64,000 nt of DNA from Podocnemis expansa (GCA_007922195.1 ML681971.1:2059259-2123258); one strand, 5' to 3'. Shown: positions 10,637 through 23,085, counted from the stretch's first letter. Made by a program: numbers and translations. Notes: generated by a model from the sequence alone, not told the origin.

Positions 10637-13094
10637 ATGGTGACTTCCCCTTGATCTTCTGGCTGTAGCCAACTGTTTGTACTGCCCAGCATAACCCTGA
10701 CTATTCAGGCAGGGTTTTAGTACTTCATCCTAGGATGATTCAGCAGAAAAGTTCTTTATTCCTAGAGAACATCTTGTCATCTGCCACCAACAAACTGCCT
10801 GTATAATTACGCATGGTAGAGATAAGGGAAATCAATTCTCATGCTTCAGGGCAGCAGCTGGGCTCACAGGGGTCAGGAAGGCATTTGCTCTCCATGTACA
10901 GACTTACACAATTGGCTAATGGGGTTTTTCAATATTTTCTTCTTCTTATCCAGTAGATATGGGAGACAGGATGAGTGGATGATGTGCCAGACAAGACTGG
11001 ATGCTCTGAGCCACGATGATCAAATATGGGACAGCAGCCAAGATGGACCAGCATCTTTTCTGACTGGTCCTCGTGGCAGAAGAGAAACGGGATTTGACTA
11101 TAATAAAAAGAATACCACAGCTGTAGTGCTGAGCACAGAAAAACCACATCGTTCTCCTGAGCTCCTCACCTGACTCTCTCAGCTTTTTCTGCTTAGTCCA
11201 TTTAACCCCTGGCCTGGACTCAGCAGTCATGGGTGGGACTGCACAACAACTTCTGGGATTTGGAGTCCACCAGTCAGCTTTGATCCAACATGGCATGTGA
11301 GGTGGAGTTCTTTGCTAGCTAACTGTCATGACAGTATATTCAGGAGAAGACCAGGGCCCTTTAATTAAAGGCATCTCCAAGGAGGTACAAGGATGGAGGA
11401 GGTGGGGGAGCTGAATATTTGGGAGGGAGGGAGCGGGAGGAGTGATCTCCTACCTACCTGGAATTTCTCCTCCACTGAGCAATAGGTCACAGCCAAGTGG
11501 AGGTGGCTTGCTGCGCTCTCCTTCCTATTGATTTTTAATCCCTCATCACTTACATTCTGTAAGTGGGTAATTTATTTCCTGGATCCCTCTGGGATGCACC
11601 GGAGGTGTTGCTCATACCAGCAGAGTCGTGTTTAATCACTGTGCCTCACTTTGAATACACAGTTACTTACTCTCACTATACAGAGCTCACACACACGGCC
11701 AGCGAGAAAAGACCGGTGCTCTTCCAACACTGCGGCCTCTCCCACCAGGGACAGAACCTAGGAGGAACACAGCTGACCCTGATCCCATCAAGATCAGAGC
11801 CTTCATGGGTTGGGGGACAGAAGCTAGGCTAACGTAACTCTTTAACTCCTGCGAACCCTGTGGCTTCTGTCAAGGCTAGGAATGAGACAGTGCTAGCACT
11901 GTGGCTTCCTGATTGCCAGTGTTTGGTTCTATCAGCCAAGCCACACCTCCTGCTCAAAATAACACCCCTCCCTGGAACCGTGACTCCCAGGGCTGGGTTT
12001 TCTCCTCCTATCCCCAGTCTGACATGGGGATAATCAAACTGACTTCAGTACAACAATGCTTGCCCTACTCCTGCGTAAGCAGATCAGATCCGCAGTGTCC
12101 TTCTTCACCAAACAGGCCATATTTCCCACCTTCAGAGTGAGGGACCTACTCTAACCGCTAGGCAACAGCCTGGAGAATGTGTGCTCATTGTTAATGGCTG
12201 GCAGTGTTTCCATTGCCTGGCACCACAGTGGCATTCCAATGGGATGTGAATAGGCAATGCCTTGCCTTAAATTTGCTGCAGGCTCTTATTTTTAAACGAC
12301 ACACTGGCATAATGACTAACTTTGCCCCTTCCACAAGCTACATATGCCAGTAAATTTAAATTCTTAACATTGCTGGATTTGAAATGGATTCGGAGGGATG
12401 GAGACATGATGCCCACTTGGTCAGCTGCCTTCTTTTGCATCACAAAAGATGCCAATAATCATGTCTTCCAGCCCAAGCCATCAGCGCCACTTTCCTCACC
12501 TTACCATCCTTCTCCAAGCCCTCTCCTGTCAGTCCATTGGCCGCATTGAGAAGAGGTGATGGTGTATGACAATAGTATCACCAGTCCATTGATGCCTGGG
12601 ACAGCAAAGTGGCAGTGGCAGTGGCAAGGGAAAAGAACCTCAGATCCATCCTCTCCAAAAAAACACAGCCCTCTCCCGCCCCTTGCACAAAAAGTGAATC
12701 CCCTTTACCATTCACAGTGGGGGGGCTGTGAAACTTTAGAGCAGAAAACTCTATACTAACAGCCAATAAAATAAAGATGCAATTCTCCCTTTAAAATAAG
12801 TTTTGATTGGACTTTTCCAAGTGGCTTTAAACATGAGTGAAGGGGCACCTGGCAGTGAGTGCCGGGGACCACTCAAAGAGATGCCCAAGAGCCTGGATCC
12901 AGATAGCACTGCAGCCCTCCCAAAGGGAAAGAGTGGGGTCAGGGAAAGAGTGGGGTCATAGGTATTGTTTAAAAAGCATACGTATGTGGGGGGAGTGGAC
13001 GGGTGGGACAGACTAAAGGGAGGAAGATGATTCAAACATAGAGCTGAACCTGATACCATGGGGCTAGTGCAGAAGAACTAGAGGCTTTGGGAAG

Positions 13095-13255
13095 GTGGAC
13101 AGAACACAAGCATAACATGGCTCTGTCATTGACCTGTTCTGTGATTTCTGACAAATCATTTTCTCTCTGTTTCCTGTCCCACCCATGTCTGCTGTAGGAG
13201 CAATTTAGGGCAGGGACCGTCTCTTACTGGGTGGCTCCACAGCACCCAAGACAAT
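13095..13255 (+). repeat. MIR-like SINE relic
   Basis: The phrases gacaaatcattttctctctg and gggcagggaccgtctcttac, followed by ggctccacagcaccc, resemble the body and tail of MIR/L2-type SINEs. A partial second tail (ctgtacagcaccttgcacaa) lies at 13357-13377. Confidence 0.5.
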
Positions 13256-14303
13256 GGCGCTGGCTTAGCCTGGGCACTGCAGGAGCAGCTATTCTACTTT
13301 CCAGGGTGATGTGCCAATGCTGTCCAAGGAAGGATCTACATCTTACCACCTGTCTGTACAGCACCTTGCACAATGAGGAAGTGATCTCGGTTGGGGCTGC
13401 TGGGATGCTTATGGGGGGGGTGGGGGGTGGAATGAAACAGCAGTTCAAATATCCACTGGCTTTGAGGCAGTTGGCAAACGTGAATTTTGCTGGTCCCAAT
13501 TTTAAAATGTCATGTTTCTAGCATCAGAGGTGCTGCTCATTTCATGTTCCCAGCCTGACCTGGAAATTGGATGGTCTCTCCCAAACTGACAAGAAATCAA
13601 ACTCTTCCAAAGCTGCCATTTCCAGCTCTAGTTGGGAATGGTGTGCATAGTACTACAGCAGGCAGCAAGCGTTCTGGCTGGTTGTACTACACTGCCTTTC
13701 ATAACCAGATGCAAGGGAAACTGTTTCAACAGCAGCAGCCCAGCTCACAAGCCCCCACCAGCTGCACAGGGGCTTACACTGGGGACACTAGACTCAGTGC
13801 AGGGAAAGTCTAATTTAGAAAAATAAGTTAAGCAAACATATAACTCCTGTAACCTGACAGACCCCAGTCAAGTTCTACTTGCATTGTACAAATACAGTGT
13901 GCAAATACGGAATGATCTCATTCTCCAGAGTGGAATGCTTCCCTACACAAACCCCATATGCAGCTTCCCCTACTGCTGTAGTCCTAATGTCTCACAAACA
14001 GTTCTGCCAGTCAGGGCCATCCCTGGAGTGGGGGAGGGCAGGGCCAATCAGCCTGTGGGGGCCCCTGGCCCTCCTGAGCTGTGGGAGCAGGGTGGGCCAA
14101 CCCAGAAGCTGGACTCTGTGGTCCGGTGGGGGGAGTACAGTGTGTGCGTTGGGGGGGGGCAGCGGCATGGGCCCAGGGCAGTCACCCCCTTCCTCCCCCC
14201 ACTCCCTGAGGACAGCAGTGCTGCCCATACCCCTCAATCTTGAGTCACCCCCTCCTCCAATTCCAGAGCCTGCTCCCATACTGCAACGTCAATGCTCCAT
14301 AAG

Positions 14304-14659
14304 CAGTGGTTCCCAACCCCCAGGGGTCCTCAGACATGTTGCGGGGGGTTTGTGGAGCCTCTCCCTACCGGGGCCAGAATCCAGCTACATCCCTGATGCT
14401 CCCCGCCAGGGCTCCCTCTCCCCACCCATGGCCAGATCCTGGCAGGGGAACGCGGCCGTGGCAGCCCCCCGGCAGGAGCAAGGACAGGGGACCATAGCTG
14501 CTGCAGCTTGGCTCCCCAGCAGCGCAGGCAATGGTGGTGGCTGCACTGCTCGCCAGCTGTTCCAGTGGTGCGGGCCAGCTTACATAATCAGCCAGGGGGG
14601 CCGCAAAGGTTTTTTGTTAAAAAGGGGTCCCCGGCCTAGAAAAAGGTTGGTAACCACTG
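14304..14659. mobile_element. hAT-like non-autonomous element with GC-rich filler
   Basis: The ends cagtggttcccaacc and ggttggtaaccactg are inverted repeats with one mismatch. The flanks tccataag (14296-14303) and tcccatag (14660-14667) resemble a degraded 8-bp target duplication. The GC-rich interior produces a long open frame (13879-14667) that I judge spurious. Confidence 0.65.
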
Positions 14660-15711
14660 TCCCATAGTCCTGACCAACACCTCTCTGACTGTTATTAGTG
14701 CTGCAACAGCACCCGTGAGCCAGAGACAGAGATTAGGTCTTGCTGCACTAGGTGGTGTACACACAAAGAACAAAAATTCAATCCCAGTTGGAAAGGCCTC
14801 CAGTCAAAGCTGCTCAGCTGAAAACACCATTTTGCAAGAACTCTTAAGGTTTTTAATTTTGTTTTTTTTTTCCACATTGGAATGAAAATTAAACCTTGTA
14901 CGTGAATTGTGGCAAGATGGAAGAATGTGGAACAGCCATTTCTCAATCAGAAAAGTCAGGTCTTTGACTCCTGTCTGTCTCCAGGGAGCTCCAGAACTCA
15001 GAAACCTGCCCTGCCAAAACTTCACCAAAATCCATACATCTCTGGGAAATGTTTTGGTTTCAGTGAAACAGCACATTACAACAAAAATATAACAGATGGC
15101 GGGAGGGGGCGTGCAAGGTGACAACGAGCCTATGATAACATATCTACTTTCGATTGTGTGTTTCTGTACAGCTTAGTTAGCATCCATGTGTCTGGAAGTG
15201 AGCAAAGCTTATATAAAAACCAATGAGAGGAAGCATCTGTTCGCATGGTATGTTGGTTGGTGCATTCCCCACCCCTCTTTCTGGTTCTGTCAATCTGTTT
15301 CTCTTACTGATAAAAACCCACACTGAGTTCAGACTTTGCCCACATACACCTTTCTTCACCCCTCTATCCAGCAGTAGCAGATGTCATGGCCTTGCAGGTC
15401 AACCACCTATTTGAGAAGAAATCAGTAACAGCATCTAGGTAAATTCCTAGTGCAGCTTATTTGCATGTACACAGACACACACGCTGTCCATCCCCCCCTC
15501 CAGTCCTGGAACAGCAGTGGTTGCAAACAGCACATAGGCTCTCTCCTCTCTCAGGAATCTCATCCCAAACACCAAAGTCGGGTTTCCAGGGAACAACTTT
15601 GGCCCAAGAAGGACCCTGGTTAGTGATCAAGGCAAAATGCAATCTCCCCAGATATTTGCCAAAGTGCCTCCCAAAAGCTCCTCACCACAACACTAACAAG
15701 AATGCAGAATA

Positions 15712-15918
15712 AGCAAGGAGTCTTGTGGCACTCAAAGACTAACAAATTTATTTATTGCATAAGCTTTTGTGGGAGAAAATCCCCCTTTGTCAGATGCTTT
15801 GAAGATGGGATTTTCTCCCACGAAAGCTCATGCAATAAATAAATTTGTTAGTCTTTTAAGTACCACAGGACTCCTCGCTTGTTTTGCTTAACTAGACTAA
15901 CATGGCTACTCCTTTGGA
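15712..15918. repeat. fold-back (palindromic) interspersed repeat
   Basis: The left arm 15712-15783 is the near-complement of the right arm 15807-15880, with a loop of about 23 bp (ctttgtcagatgctttgaag). Both arms carry the ttgttagtcttt / aaagactaacaa and ggactcctcgctt / aagcaaggagtc motifs. The right arm continues with actagactaacatggctact and cctttgg, and the matching outer end of the left arm is missing. Related copies lie at 7537-7615 and 22927-23085. The class is unknown to me. Confidence 0.75.
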
Positions 15919-16359
15919 ACTTAACAACAATGCAGTATTTCTTCCAAGACTGAACCATTCTCAGATGCTAGGAAAAAGAACTAGTAAGATTATGTGTAAC
16001 AGTGCCTTCTGGTGACTCCTGCGGTAACCACCCCACTAGGAGCCAGCCTACAACACTGCTATATCAGACAGATAGGTTCCCTAGCATCTCAAGGGCTCCT
16101 CTTCCCCTCACTCAGAGCCAGTAAGATGGGAATTGTTCTCACCAGACGATTGAAGAATGGGGCACAGGCAGTGGGCAGCAATGGTGACTGAGAGTAGCTG
16201 TGAGTGAAGGCATGTGGGTATGTGTGAGGTGGTTTTCCCCTGAAGCTGCAGTGGGAGATGTTCCTGGTCACTGGCTGTGGTACTGGCTGTAGGGAGAAGT
16301 ACAGATGTGCTTGTACTGCAGCAAGTGTGGCAAAGATGTATGTGTTTCACCGTTTAAAG

Positions 16360-16544
16360 CAGGAGTCTAAAATTTGCAGGCTGCATGTGGCCCCTAAAGT
16401 TATTAGGTGCATTTGGTCCACAACAACACTGTCATTATCAATATTTGCAATATCATTGTATGAAAAGGTTTCAATGGTGCAGCCCTCAGTCTAATGGACT
16501 AGTCCTCAAGTAGCTCTGGTGGTGTTTTGAGTTTGAGAACCCTG
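16360..16544 (-). mobile_element. hAT-type MITE (caggggtctcaaactc family), inverted copy
   Basis: This 185-bp element is flanked by a perfect 8-bp target duplication, gtttaaag (16352-16359 and 16545-16552). Its diverged ends are caggagtctaaaattt and gagtttgagaaccctg. It is the reverse-orientation relative of the better-preserved element at 33188-33375, sharing for instance the complement of caatgatattgcaaatattg. An 8-bp duplication is typical of hAT transposition. Confidence 0.85.
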
Positions 16545-16584
16545 GTTTAAAGAGTGAAAAATATATAACCACAGTCTCCCTGTA

Positions 16585-16809
16585 AGGGCCACAAGCATTC
16601 TTTGGCTGTGTGCACAGGGTGCGTGTCGAAATGTGCACAGTAGTATCATATATTTGTTCTTGTGGAGTGCGTGTGTTTGTTTGTAGAAGGGTTGTATTAA
16701 GCATGTGTGTAAGTAGGGCCTGCTGTTCGTGATGTGTGGGCATCTGAATACTGCGTATTCATTTATGGTTTGCATGTGCACAGAAGTGCTTTCCTGTATC
16801 TGTCTGTAT
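16585..16809. repeat. TG-rich degenerate minisatellite, left part
   Basis: This stretch is rich in tgtgtg/gcatgtg motifs (gtgcgtgtcgaaatgtgcac, gagtgcgtgtgtttgtttg). It continues at 17805-18530 on the other side of the 995-bp TIR element, so the element appears to have inserted into the array. Confidence 0.55.
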
Positions 16810-17804
16810 GGCTATGTCTACACACAAGGTTTTATTTCAAAATAAAACCTTTATTTTGAAACCGCTTATTTCAAACTAAAAAAAACTTAGTTCGAAATAA
16901 TGGCAAACCTGAAAGTGAAATAGCAGGTCCTGTGTGTGGACCTGCTATTTCGCTTCAGTAGAGGGGTGGGAGGTGCGGCAACTTGGCCCCTTGTGGGCCA
17001 TGTTGCCACCAACCAGGGCGGAGGGGGGAGAGGGCTTGCTAGGAGCCTGGGGGTGCCCCAAGCCACGGCACTCCCAGGCTCCGCTGCCCAGGTCAGGGAG
17101 CTGCAAGGGGCGTGGGGTGGCCTCAGCCCCGGCGGCTCATCCCGCTGCCAGTTTTGGGGGGCTGCAGCCCCCGTGGAGTGAGAAGCACCCTGGGCGGCTC
17201 ACCCCGTACCCTGCTCAGGGGGCTGCAGCCCCCCCGCCCCCGGGTGAGCCGCAGCCTGGGCGGCTCACCCCACTGCCAGCTTCGGGGGGCTGGGGAGCTG
17301 GTTCCGACCGGCTCCCCGCAGCTGCAGCTCTGGCAGCAGGGAAAAGCCGGGCCCCGGCACCCCGCTGTAGGGGTTGCCACAAGACCCTGTGGGGGGGAGA
17401 GCTGGTCGCCCCCCCCCCCCCGCTGCGGGGCTTGGGAGCAGCTCCAGCGGGAGGGAGAGCTGGGTGGCCGGCACCCTGCTGCTGGGCTCCCCGCTGGCCT
17501 TGGGGGCAGCCCCCCATAGCCTGCCGCATGTCTCCCCTCAGCACCCTGGGAGGAAGGTCAAATGTTGTTTTGGAACCGTTAGTTCCAAAACAATATGTCC
17601 AAATGGCCTTATTTCGAGACAACGCTTTCAAAATAAGGGCCATTTCGATAGCAAACCAGGTTTAAGGTGTTCCGAAAGAACACCTCTTCTTTCAAAATGA
17701 CGGAGTCTATCATTTTGAAATAAGCAAATGTCGTCTGAACGTAATCTTTTTATTTCGAAATAACCTGTGTTATTTTGAAATAAAAAAGACTTGTGGACAC
17801 AGCC
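16810..17804. mobile_element. 995-bp TIR element with GC-rich cargo
   Basis: The left end ggctatgtctacacacaagg runs into ttttatttcaaaataaaa. The right end is its imperfect complement (ttttgaaataaaaaagactt, then gtggacacagcc), giving TIRs of about 35 bp. Further inside, the arms repeat ttcgaaataa/ttatttcgaa. Between the AT-rich arms lies a very GC-rich core (about 16980-17545), which gives long open frames on both strands but no recognisable protein. The phrase ttcctgtatctgtct flanks both sides (from about 16791 and from about 17808). The superfamily was not determined. Confidence 0.75.
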
Positions 17805-18530
17805 TATATTCCTGTATCTGTCTATCAGAATGGTGTATTCCTCAACATTTAAGCATGTGCATGAATACATAGTGCATTTGTTCATTTTGTGTGTGTGTGT
17901 ACGCATGCTGTCCAGAAAGTGCGTGTGAATACATAGTGTATTTTTTCTTGGGTTGTGTGTACAGAAGCAGTATATAAATACCATGTGTAGCTGCAGATAA
18001 GGTGCACTGCCCAGGATATACGGGTGTGGTGTCCAGGGTGCATAGGTAGCTCTCAGATGTTCCTCATTAAGGAGGTACCTCTCCCCCTTGGTGGGATTTT
18101 CTGTTCATTCTTGTAATAAATTACCCTCCATAATGAATCATATGGATGGGCTGGTCCTGTCTGTCTGCTGGGCTACAGAATTCAAGCCAGGAGACCTAAA
18201 GCATCTTCCTTTTCCATATCCCCATGCGGGCTCTTCATCCCATATTCCCCCATCACCTGCATCTTTGCAGCCTGAGAACAGTGTTGGTGCAGGCAGGTGA
18301 TCTGTGTGTGTGCTGTGCATGTGTCTACATTGGCATGCTCTGCACGTGTGTGTAGGGTGCATGCGTCGGTTTGGTTCGACACCCTTACAGTGGGTCTGAA
18401 GCATGTTGTAGGCTGTAACTTGTGAGCGTGGGTGGAGAACACAGGGGTGGTATGTGGCTAAGGTAGTTCTGCCTGTGTGGGTGCAGAATAGCTGTGTTTG
18501 TATACGTTGGTTGTGTGTATTTGCCGTACG
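17805..18530. repeat. TG-rich degenerate minisatellite, right part
   Basis: The phrase gaatacatagtg recurs at 17863 and 17927 (64-bp spacing), followed each time by a T-rich and then TG-rich segment. Less regular tgtgtgtgctgtgcatgtg segments continue to about 18530. It is probably one array with 16585-16809. Confidence 0.5.
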
Positions 18531-19826
18531 TGGTGCACGACAAGTGTTTGGCAATCATTTATGAAATTTAAAACCAGCCACACTCCGGCTATTGAAAGCA
18601 ACTGCTGCTCTTCTGGCTGTGTTCCTGGGTGGAAGCAGTCGTGCCTGGCCTCCCAGAAAAGCAAAGCCTGGGGGCCAGGAAATGAAAGCAAGGCTGGCTA
18701 GTGTGCCAGATGGAGACTACCCAGCAGGCCCCACACTGCCATGTAAAGAAGGGCTAAATGTTAATCACCAAGATGGAATATGCAGCAGCCATACATAGCT
18801 GCTGCAAGGTATGTTCTGAAACAAGCTGTGAGCCGGATGGTCTATTGATGTCAATCAGCACAGATCCACTCAAGTCAGTGGCGCTTTGCTGACTGATGCC
18901 CACCAGGGATCCCATCTGCTGACATCAGTGGAGTTACCACACATTTACATGGGTGTCCTGGGACAGGCTTCGACCTCACCTGGGTGGTTCAGCATTCTTA
19001 CAATGGCTGCATACCGATGTCACTTCATTAGTTAGTGGATTGATCCCCACTTACAGGGGTGTAAGATTGGGATCAGGCTGAGGGTATTTGCACCAGTATA
19101 ACTTAGGAACTATGGCTTTGAAGGGAGTGAAATTCCAGCAGGGTAAATCTGATTCAGGAAGGGCTGTGAGACTGAGTGGCCCTAGAAATTTTAAGTTTCC
19201 ATTAGGATGCACAGATGGGAAACATTTACTAGGCCTGATCCTTTGCTGGTGTTAATCTGTGTTGTCAATGTCTCTGAGCCTGTTTGCATCTGCTGACGAT
19301 CTGACCTATCATGTTTCCCAGCTGGAAAGAGCATGGAAAAGAAGAGGGATAGAGAGCAACAGGCATGAAAAGGAGTAGCCCAAGCTCCTTGCTGGACAAA
19401 GAAATTGCAGCAGGGTGGTTCTGGCAGTCCCTGGTTTCTAGACATGGTGTAGCCAGGCTTGGTGGATGGAAGAAGAAAACAAAACTCCCATAGGAATGCA
19501 CAGTTCAGGGGCAGCCCATCTCCCAACACAACTAACCCACTTTCTAATCTGAACATGGGGAGGAGGGAGAGCAAAAAGCCAGGCACTGTTATCAGAGAAG
19601 TGGAAAGGACATTTGTGACCTAGGTGAGATCTCTGGTCATCTTCCTCATGCCTTCAACATCTGCCAGCCTTGGATTTCAAAGACCCTACTGAGCCAGGGA
19701 ATGAACAGATTGCATTTAGATTACAGCCATTCAATACAAGTCATTATCAGAACCAACCAATTTGGGCCCTCATCCCCAGTCAAGGGAAACATGACCCAAT
19801 CAACAAGATGAGTCAAGAAGAGGAGC

Positions 19827-19861
19827 GGGGGGGAGGGGGAGAGGGACGAGGGAGGAGGGGG
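19827..19861 (+). other. G-quadruplex-capable tract
   Basis: Thirty-five bases contain five runs of three or more G separated by loops of 1-4 bases. This satisfies the usual G4 pattern on the plus strand, opposite to the CELF6 transcript. Confidence 0.6.
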
Positions 19862-20697
19862 AAGATTAGCATGTGATCCTCTGCGGTTTTGCTGCCTGGA
19901 CTAATGGTCTGTTTGGGGATTGCCAAGGAACGGGCACCTTTCTCGTGGGGACTTAGTAGCCAAGCCTCAAGCTGCCCACTCTGGTGCCCCCCTCCTCCTC
20001 CACCTGCTGTTTTACCAGGAAGTGGCACAGCTAAATCAGCAGAAGACACTTTTTCTTCTATGATTCCCTTTGACTGGGAGCACCATGCAACAGTGAGCAA
20101 GTCTGAGGATGTGTTCGTGTAGCACTTGCACACTAGGAGATGATGACAGCCAGAAGTAGTAATAAAACCTGACCCAGTGCCCCAGCCTGAGGCTGGGGGG
20201 CTCGTTGGGGCAGGAGCTGCTTCTGCTAGAGGAGGCAAAATGCTGAGGTCTTGGCTGGGGCTATTAATGAGTCCCAAGGCACTTTTTGCACAAGGTCCAG
20301 TCCCAGTGTGCTGCCAGGTCCAGTCTGATGAATCACATGTCCTCCACAAAAGCCTCTCTTCCAATTTCAATTCGAAAAATTATTTTGCAACTTCTCCTCC
20401 TAAAAAAATGCAACCCTGCTCTCTAGCAGGGTGGTTGGTTCCACTCAGAGGTAGCTGCATTTCAGTGTGGGGCATGATGCCTCTTATATGGTGGCAGACT
20501 TTTGGAAGCTGGCCTCTGTGTTTGCATTTGCAGCTTGCTGGTGTAATTACAGGCCCTTGTGCCTGGATTGGCCACAGGCCAAGGAATGTCACCGTTAGCA
20601 TAGTCTTATCTGCAGTCCCAGTCACCAAAGGGCGGACTCAGGTGTGAGTGCTGCGTTCAGCTGGCCCCTGGAGCACTGTGCTCTTGGGTCAGGGGCT

Positions 20698-21060
20698 GGC
20701 ATAGACTCATAGGGTCTGAAGGACCATAGTGATCATCTAGTCTGACCTGCACAACACAGGCCACAGACCCTCATCTAGTCTGACCTGCACAACACAGGCC
20801 ACAGACCCTCACCCGCCCTCTCCGGTAACATATCTCTGACCTAGGACTAAATTATTAAAGTCCTCAAATCATGATTTAAAGACTCCAAAGTATAGCAACT
20901 CCACCAGCAAGTGACCCATGCCCCATGCTACAGAGGAAGGTGAATCTCCTCCTCCCCCATCAATCTGCCTGGGGGAATATGCCTTCCCAACCCCAATATG
21001 GCAATCAGTTAATCCCTGAGCATGTGGAAAGACTCCCTAGCCACACAGTCAGCGAACACG
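20698..21060 (-). mobile_element. CR1 LINE 3' end, antisense to the plus strand
   Basis: The plus strand carries the complement of a CR1 3' region: catagactcatagggtctga, gatcatctagtctgacct, ccacagaccctcac, cctcaaatcatgatttaaag, ccatgctacagaggaaggtg, and on to ccctgagcatgtgg. This CR1 type is abundant in turtles and crocodilians. It carries a perfect 38-bp tandem duplication (20733-20770 and 20771-20808). Confidence 0.88.
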
Positions 21061-22189
21061 AGTGCTGAGCAAGGAGGAAGCACTGACAGAGCCTTGGATG
21101 GAAGGCAGGCACTGTGCTGAGCACCTTCAGGAATGAAGGAAGAGGAATGGTCTAAATCTACCCACCCAGATATACTGTTCTCTTCACAGCCAGAGTGGAC
21201 TACCGGGGCTTCTTCCCCAAATCAGCAGCCTGGCATCTCTTCCTGCAGGTGTTCCTGTGGACCAGGCACAGAGAACTCGCCTGTTCCTAGCATCTCCATA
21301 AAGCTGAGCACTAGCTGGTGTCATCAGTGCATCCAACTGGCCAAAATGCCACCCTCACACCCTTCTAGCACCCTGTCTTGGATGAAACCTGAACTGGACC
21401 CTGCCAGGTCTGTGTTTGCTTTGGCAGCAGCTCATAGGAGGGCAGTTCTGTGTGGTACCTTGCTGCGTGCCACCCAGCCCCCCCGCCCCCAGCCATCTGT
21501 GTGGCAATGCCAAGCCACAGGGGAGCTCTCTTCTCTTAATGAGGGGTTTATTAACCAGACGTACCTGGAAACAGAAGCAGGCGGCCAGAGATATAAACAG
21601 CAAACTGCATAGCAGCCGGCTGGCTGGCCCAGCCCTTTCTGGAAGCCAGAGCAGCCCTGGCCTGCAAATGGCATGCTCCCCTCCCACACAGCTTCCCCCC
21701 AAACACAGTGGGAATCAGGGGCTCTGTTCCAGTCAGGAGCACAGCCCTCCACCAGCTGTGCAGGCAGAGCTGGACACAGCAGTCAGGACCCCAGTAGATT
21801 GCCTACCTAAACTCTGTCTTCTATCACAGCTCAAACTGACTGAGGAGCATGGGGCAGATCCGAGCCTGTCTGCGAATGGCTACATCATTCTCTGCACTCC
21901 CAGGCTGGGAAGTTAAGCAGCACTCTGGGGTCTGTCTTCACTGCACTGTTATGTGAGCAAAGAGCCCCCGGCCCCAAGCACGTGGGCTAGCCACGCTCTG
22001 GTGTGAGCACGTCCAGGGCAGAGCCCAGTCTGCCAGAGCACACAGGCACAATCTCTGTGCTCAGCTTTGGAGCTGGGGCCTGGACCCAGGGTCTTTTGCT
22101 GGGACTCTTTCCCAGACAATCGTAGGAGAACTGGTCTGTCCCTCAGGTGAAATACGGGAAAAAAACAGGGGGGTTGCTGATGCCTGGTA

Positions 22190-22470
22190 CTTGGGGCATG
22201 TACTCTAAGCCCCGGCACAAGTGCCCTCATGTGCCTGGCTTGCCTCCTGTCTCTCCTGGCTCCCTGGCCGTGAGAGGCAGGTGCTGCTGCAGACGTCCCA
22301 GCCTCAGATCTGGGCTGGGCCGCCCGTGGTGGCCCCTGCCTTGCCTGGCCCCATCCCCGGCTGGTGATCTGGGATTGGGCTGGCGGCAGGGCCCCAAGTC
22401 CAGATCGGGCCCAAGGTGCTGAATCGGACCCAGAGGGTGGGGCCTCGGCCCAGGGGCAGCAGCACTCCTG
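22190..22470. repeat. GC-rich interspersed repeat, copy A
   Basis: It shares an ordered set of phrases with 57117-57365: a cacctgcct/ccctgcctt stretch, ggctggcggcaggg versus ggctggcagtagca, and ccagatcgggcc versus ccggatcggggcc. The two are similar, in the same orientation and diverged. The class is unknown. Open frames within it are GC artefacts. Confidence 0.4.
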
Positions 22471-22926
22471 GAAAAAATTATCCGTGTTGCCATGATTTGC
22501 CTCACTGCAAAATGGGTGGGGTCCAGCTTTCTTTCTAATCCTCCCTCTCAGATCCATCCCCCTTTAGGTTTTTACTTAGGAGACAGACTTGGAGTAGGAA
22601 GGTCTGTACAGCCCAATTATTCTCTCTAGTGGCCTGATGGGATCAGAACATGAGCATCTCCTCTGGAACCACAGCTTCACTAGACTTCTGAGATAGGCCT
22701 CCCACCTATCACATCAAGGGCCTGCAGCCTAAGAATTTGCCCAGATGCAGTTCCCCATGCAAACTCTCTTTAGGCAAGGGGTGGGCTGGGGGTTGTATTT
22801 ACCAGCTCAAGGGGCATTACTGGGGAAAGTGCTAATCCGGTGATGGTGTAGTCAGGTGAAAGGAATAACATTGGTCACCAACTTCACAGGGAGGCTGTAC
22901 AGCTTATTCATTCACTTGGCAGAGCT

Positions 22927-23085
22927 CCAAAGGGGTAGCTGTGTTAGTCTAGTTCAGCAAAACAAAGAAGACAAAGTTCCCCAATCTTCTAAGCATCTGA
23001 CAAAGTGGGATTTTCTCCCATAGAAGCTCAGGTAATAAATAAATTTGTTAGTCTTTAAGTGCAACAGGACTCCTTGGTGCTTTGA
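22927..23085 (+). repeat. fold-back repeat family, partial palindrome
   Basis: It begins with ccaaaggggtagctgtgtta, the complement of the right end of the 15.7-kb copy. It then passes into the other arm (gcatctgacaaagtggga, ataaataaatttgttagtct, caacaggactccttgg). Most of the left arm is missing, but parts of both arms are present, so the full element must be palindromic. Confidence 0.7.

Noticed and set aside
13879..14667. 263-codon open frame on the plus strand
   Set aside because: Its last half lies inside a hAT-like element with recognisable terminal repeats. It is Pro/Gly/Ser-rich GC-driven sequence with no domain.
16934..17665. Open frames of up to 243 codons in a GC-rich, CpG-island-like core
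   Set aside because: They lie within a TIR element between AT-rich arms and are open on both strands because of base composition. No domain, promoter or splice context is visible.
20700..21060. Possible conserved regulatory block
   Set aside because: The sequence is an antisense CR1 3' region.
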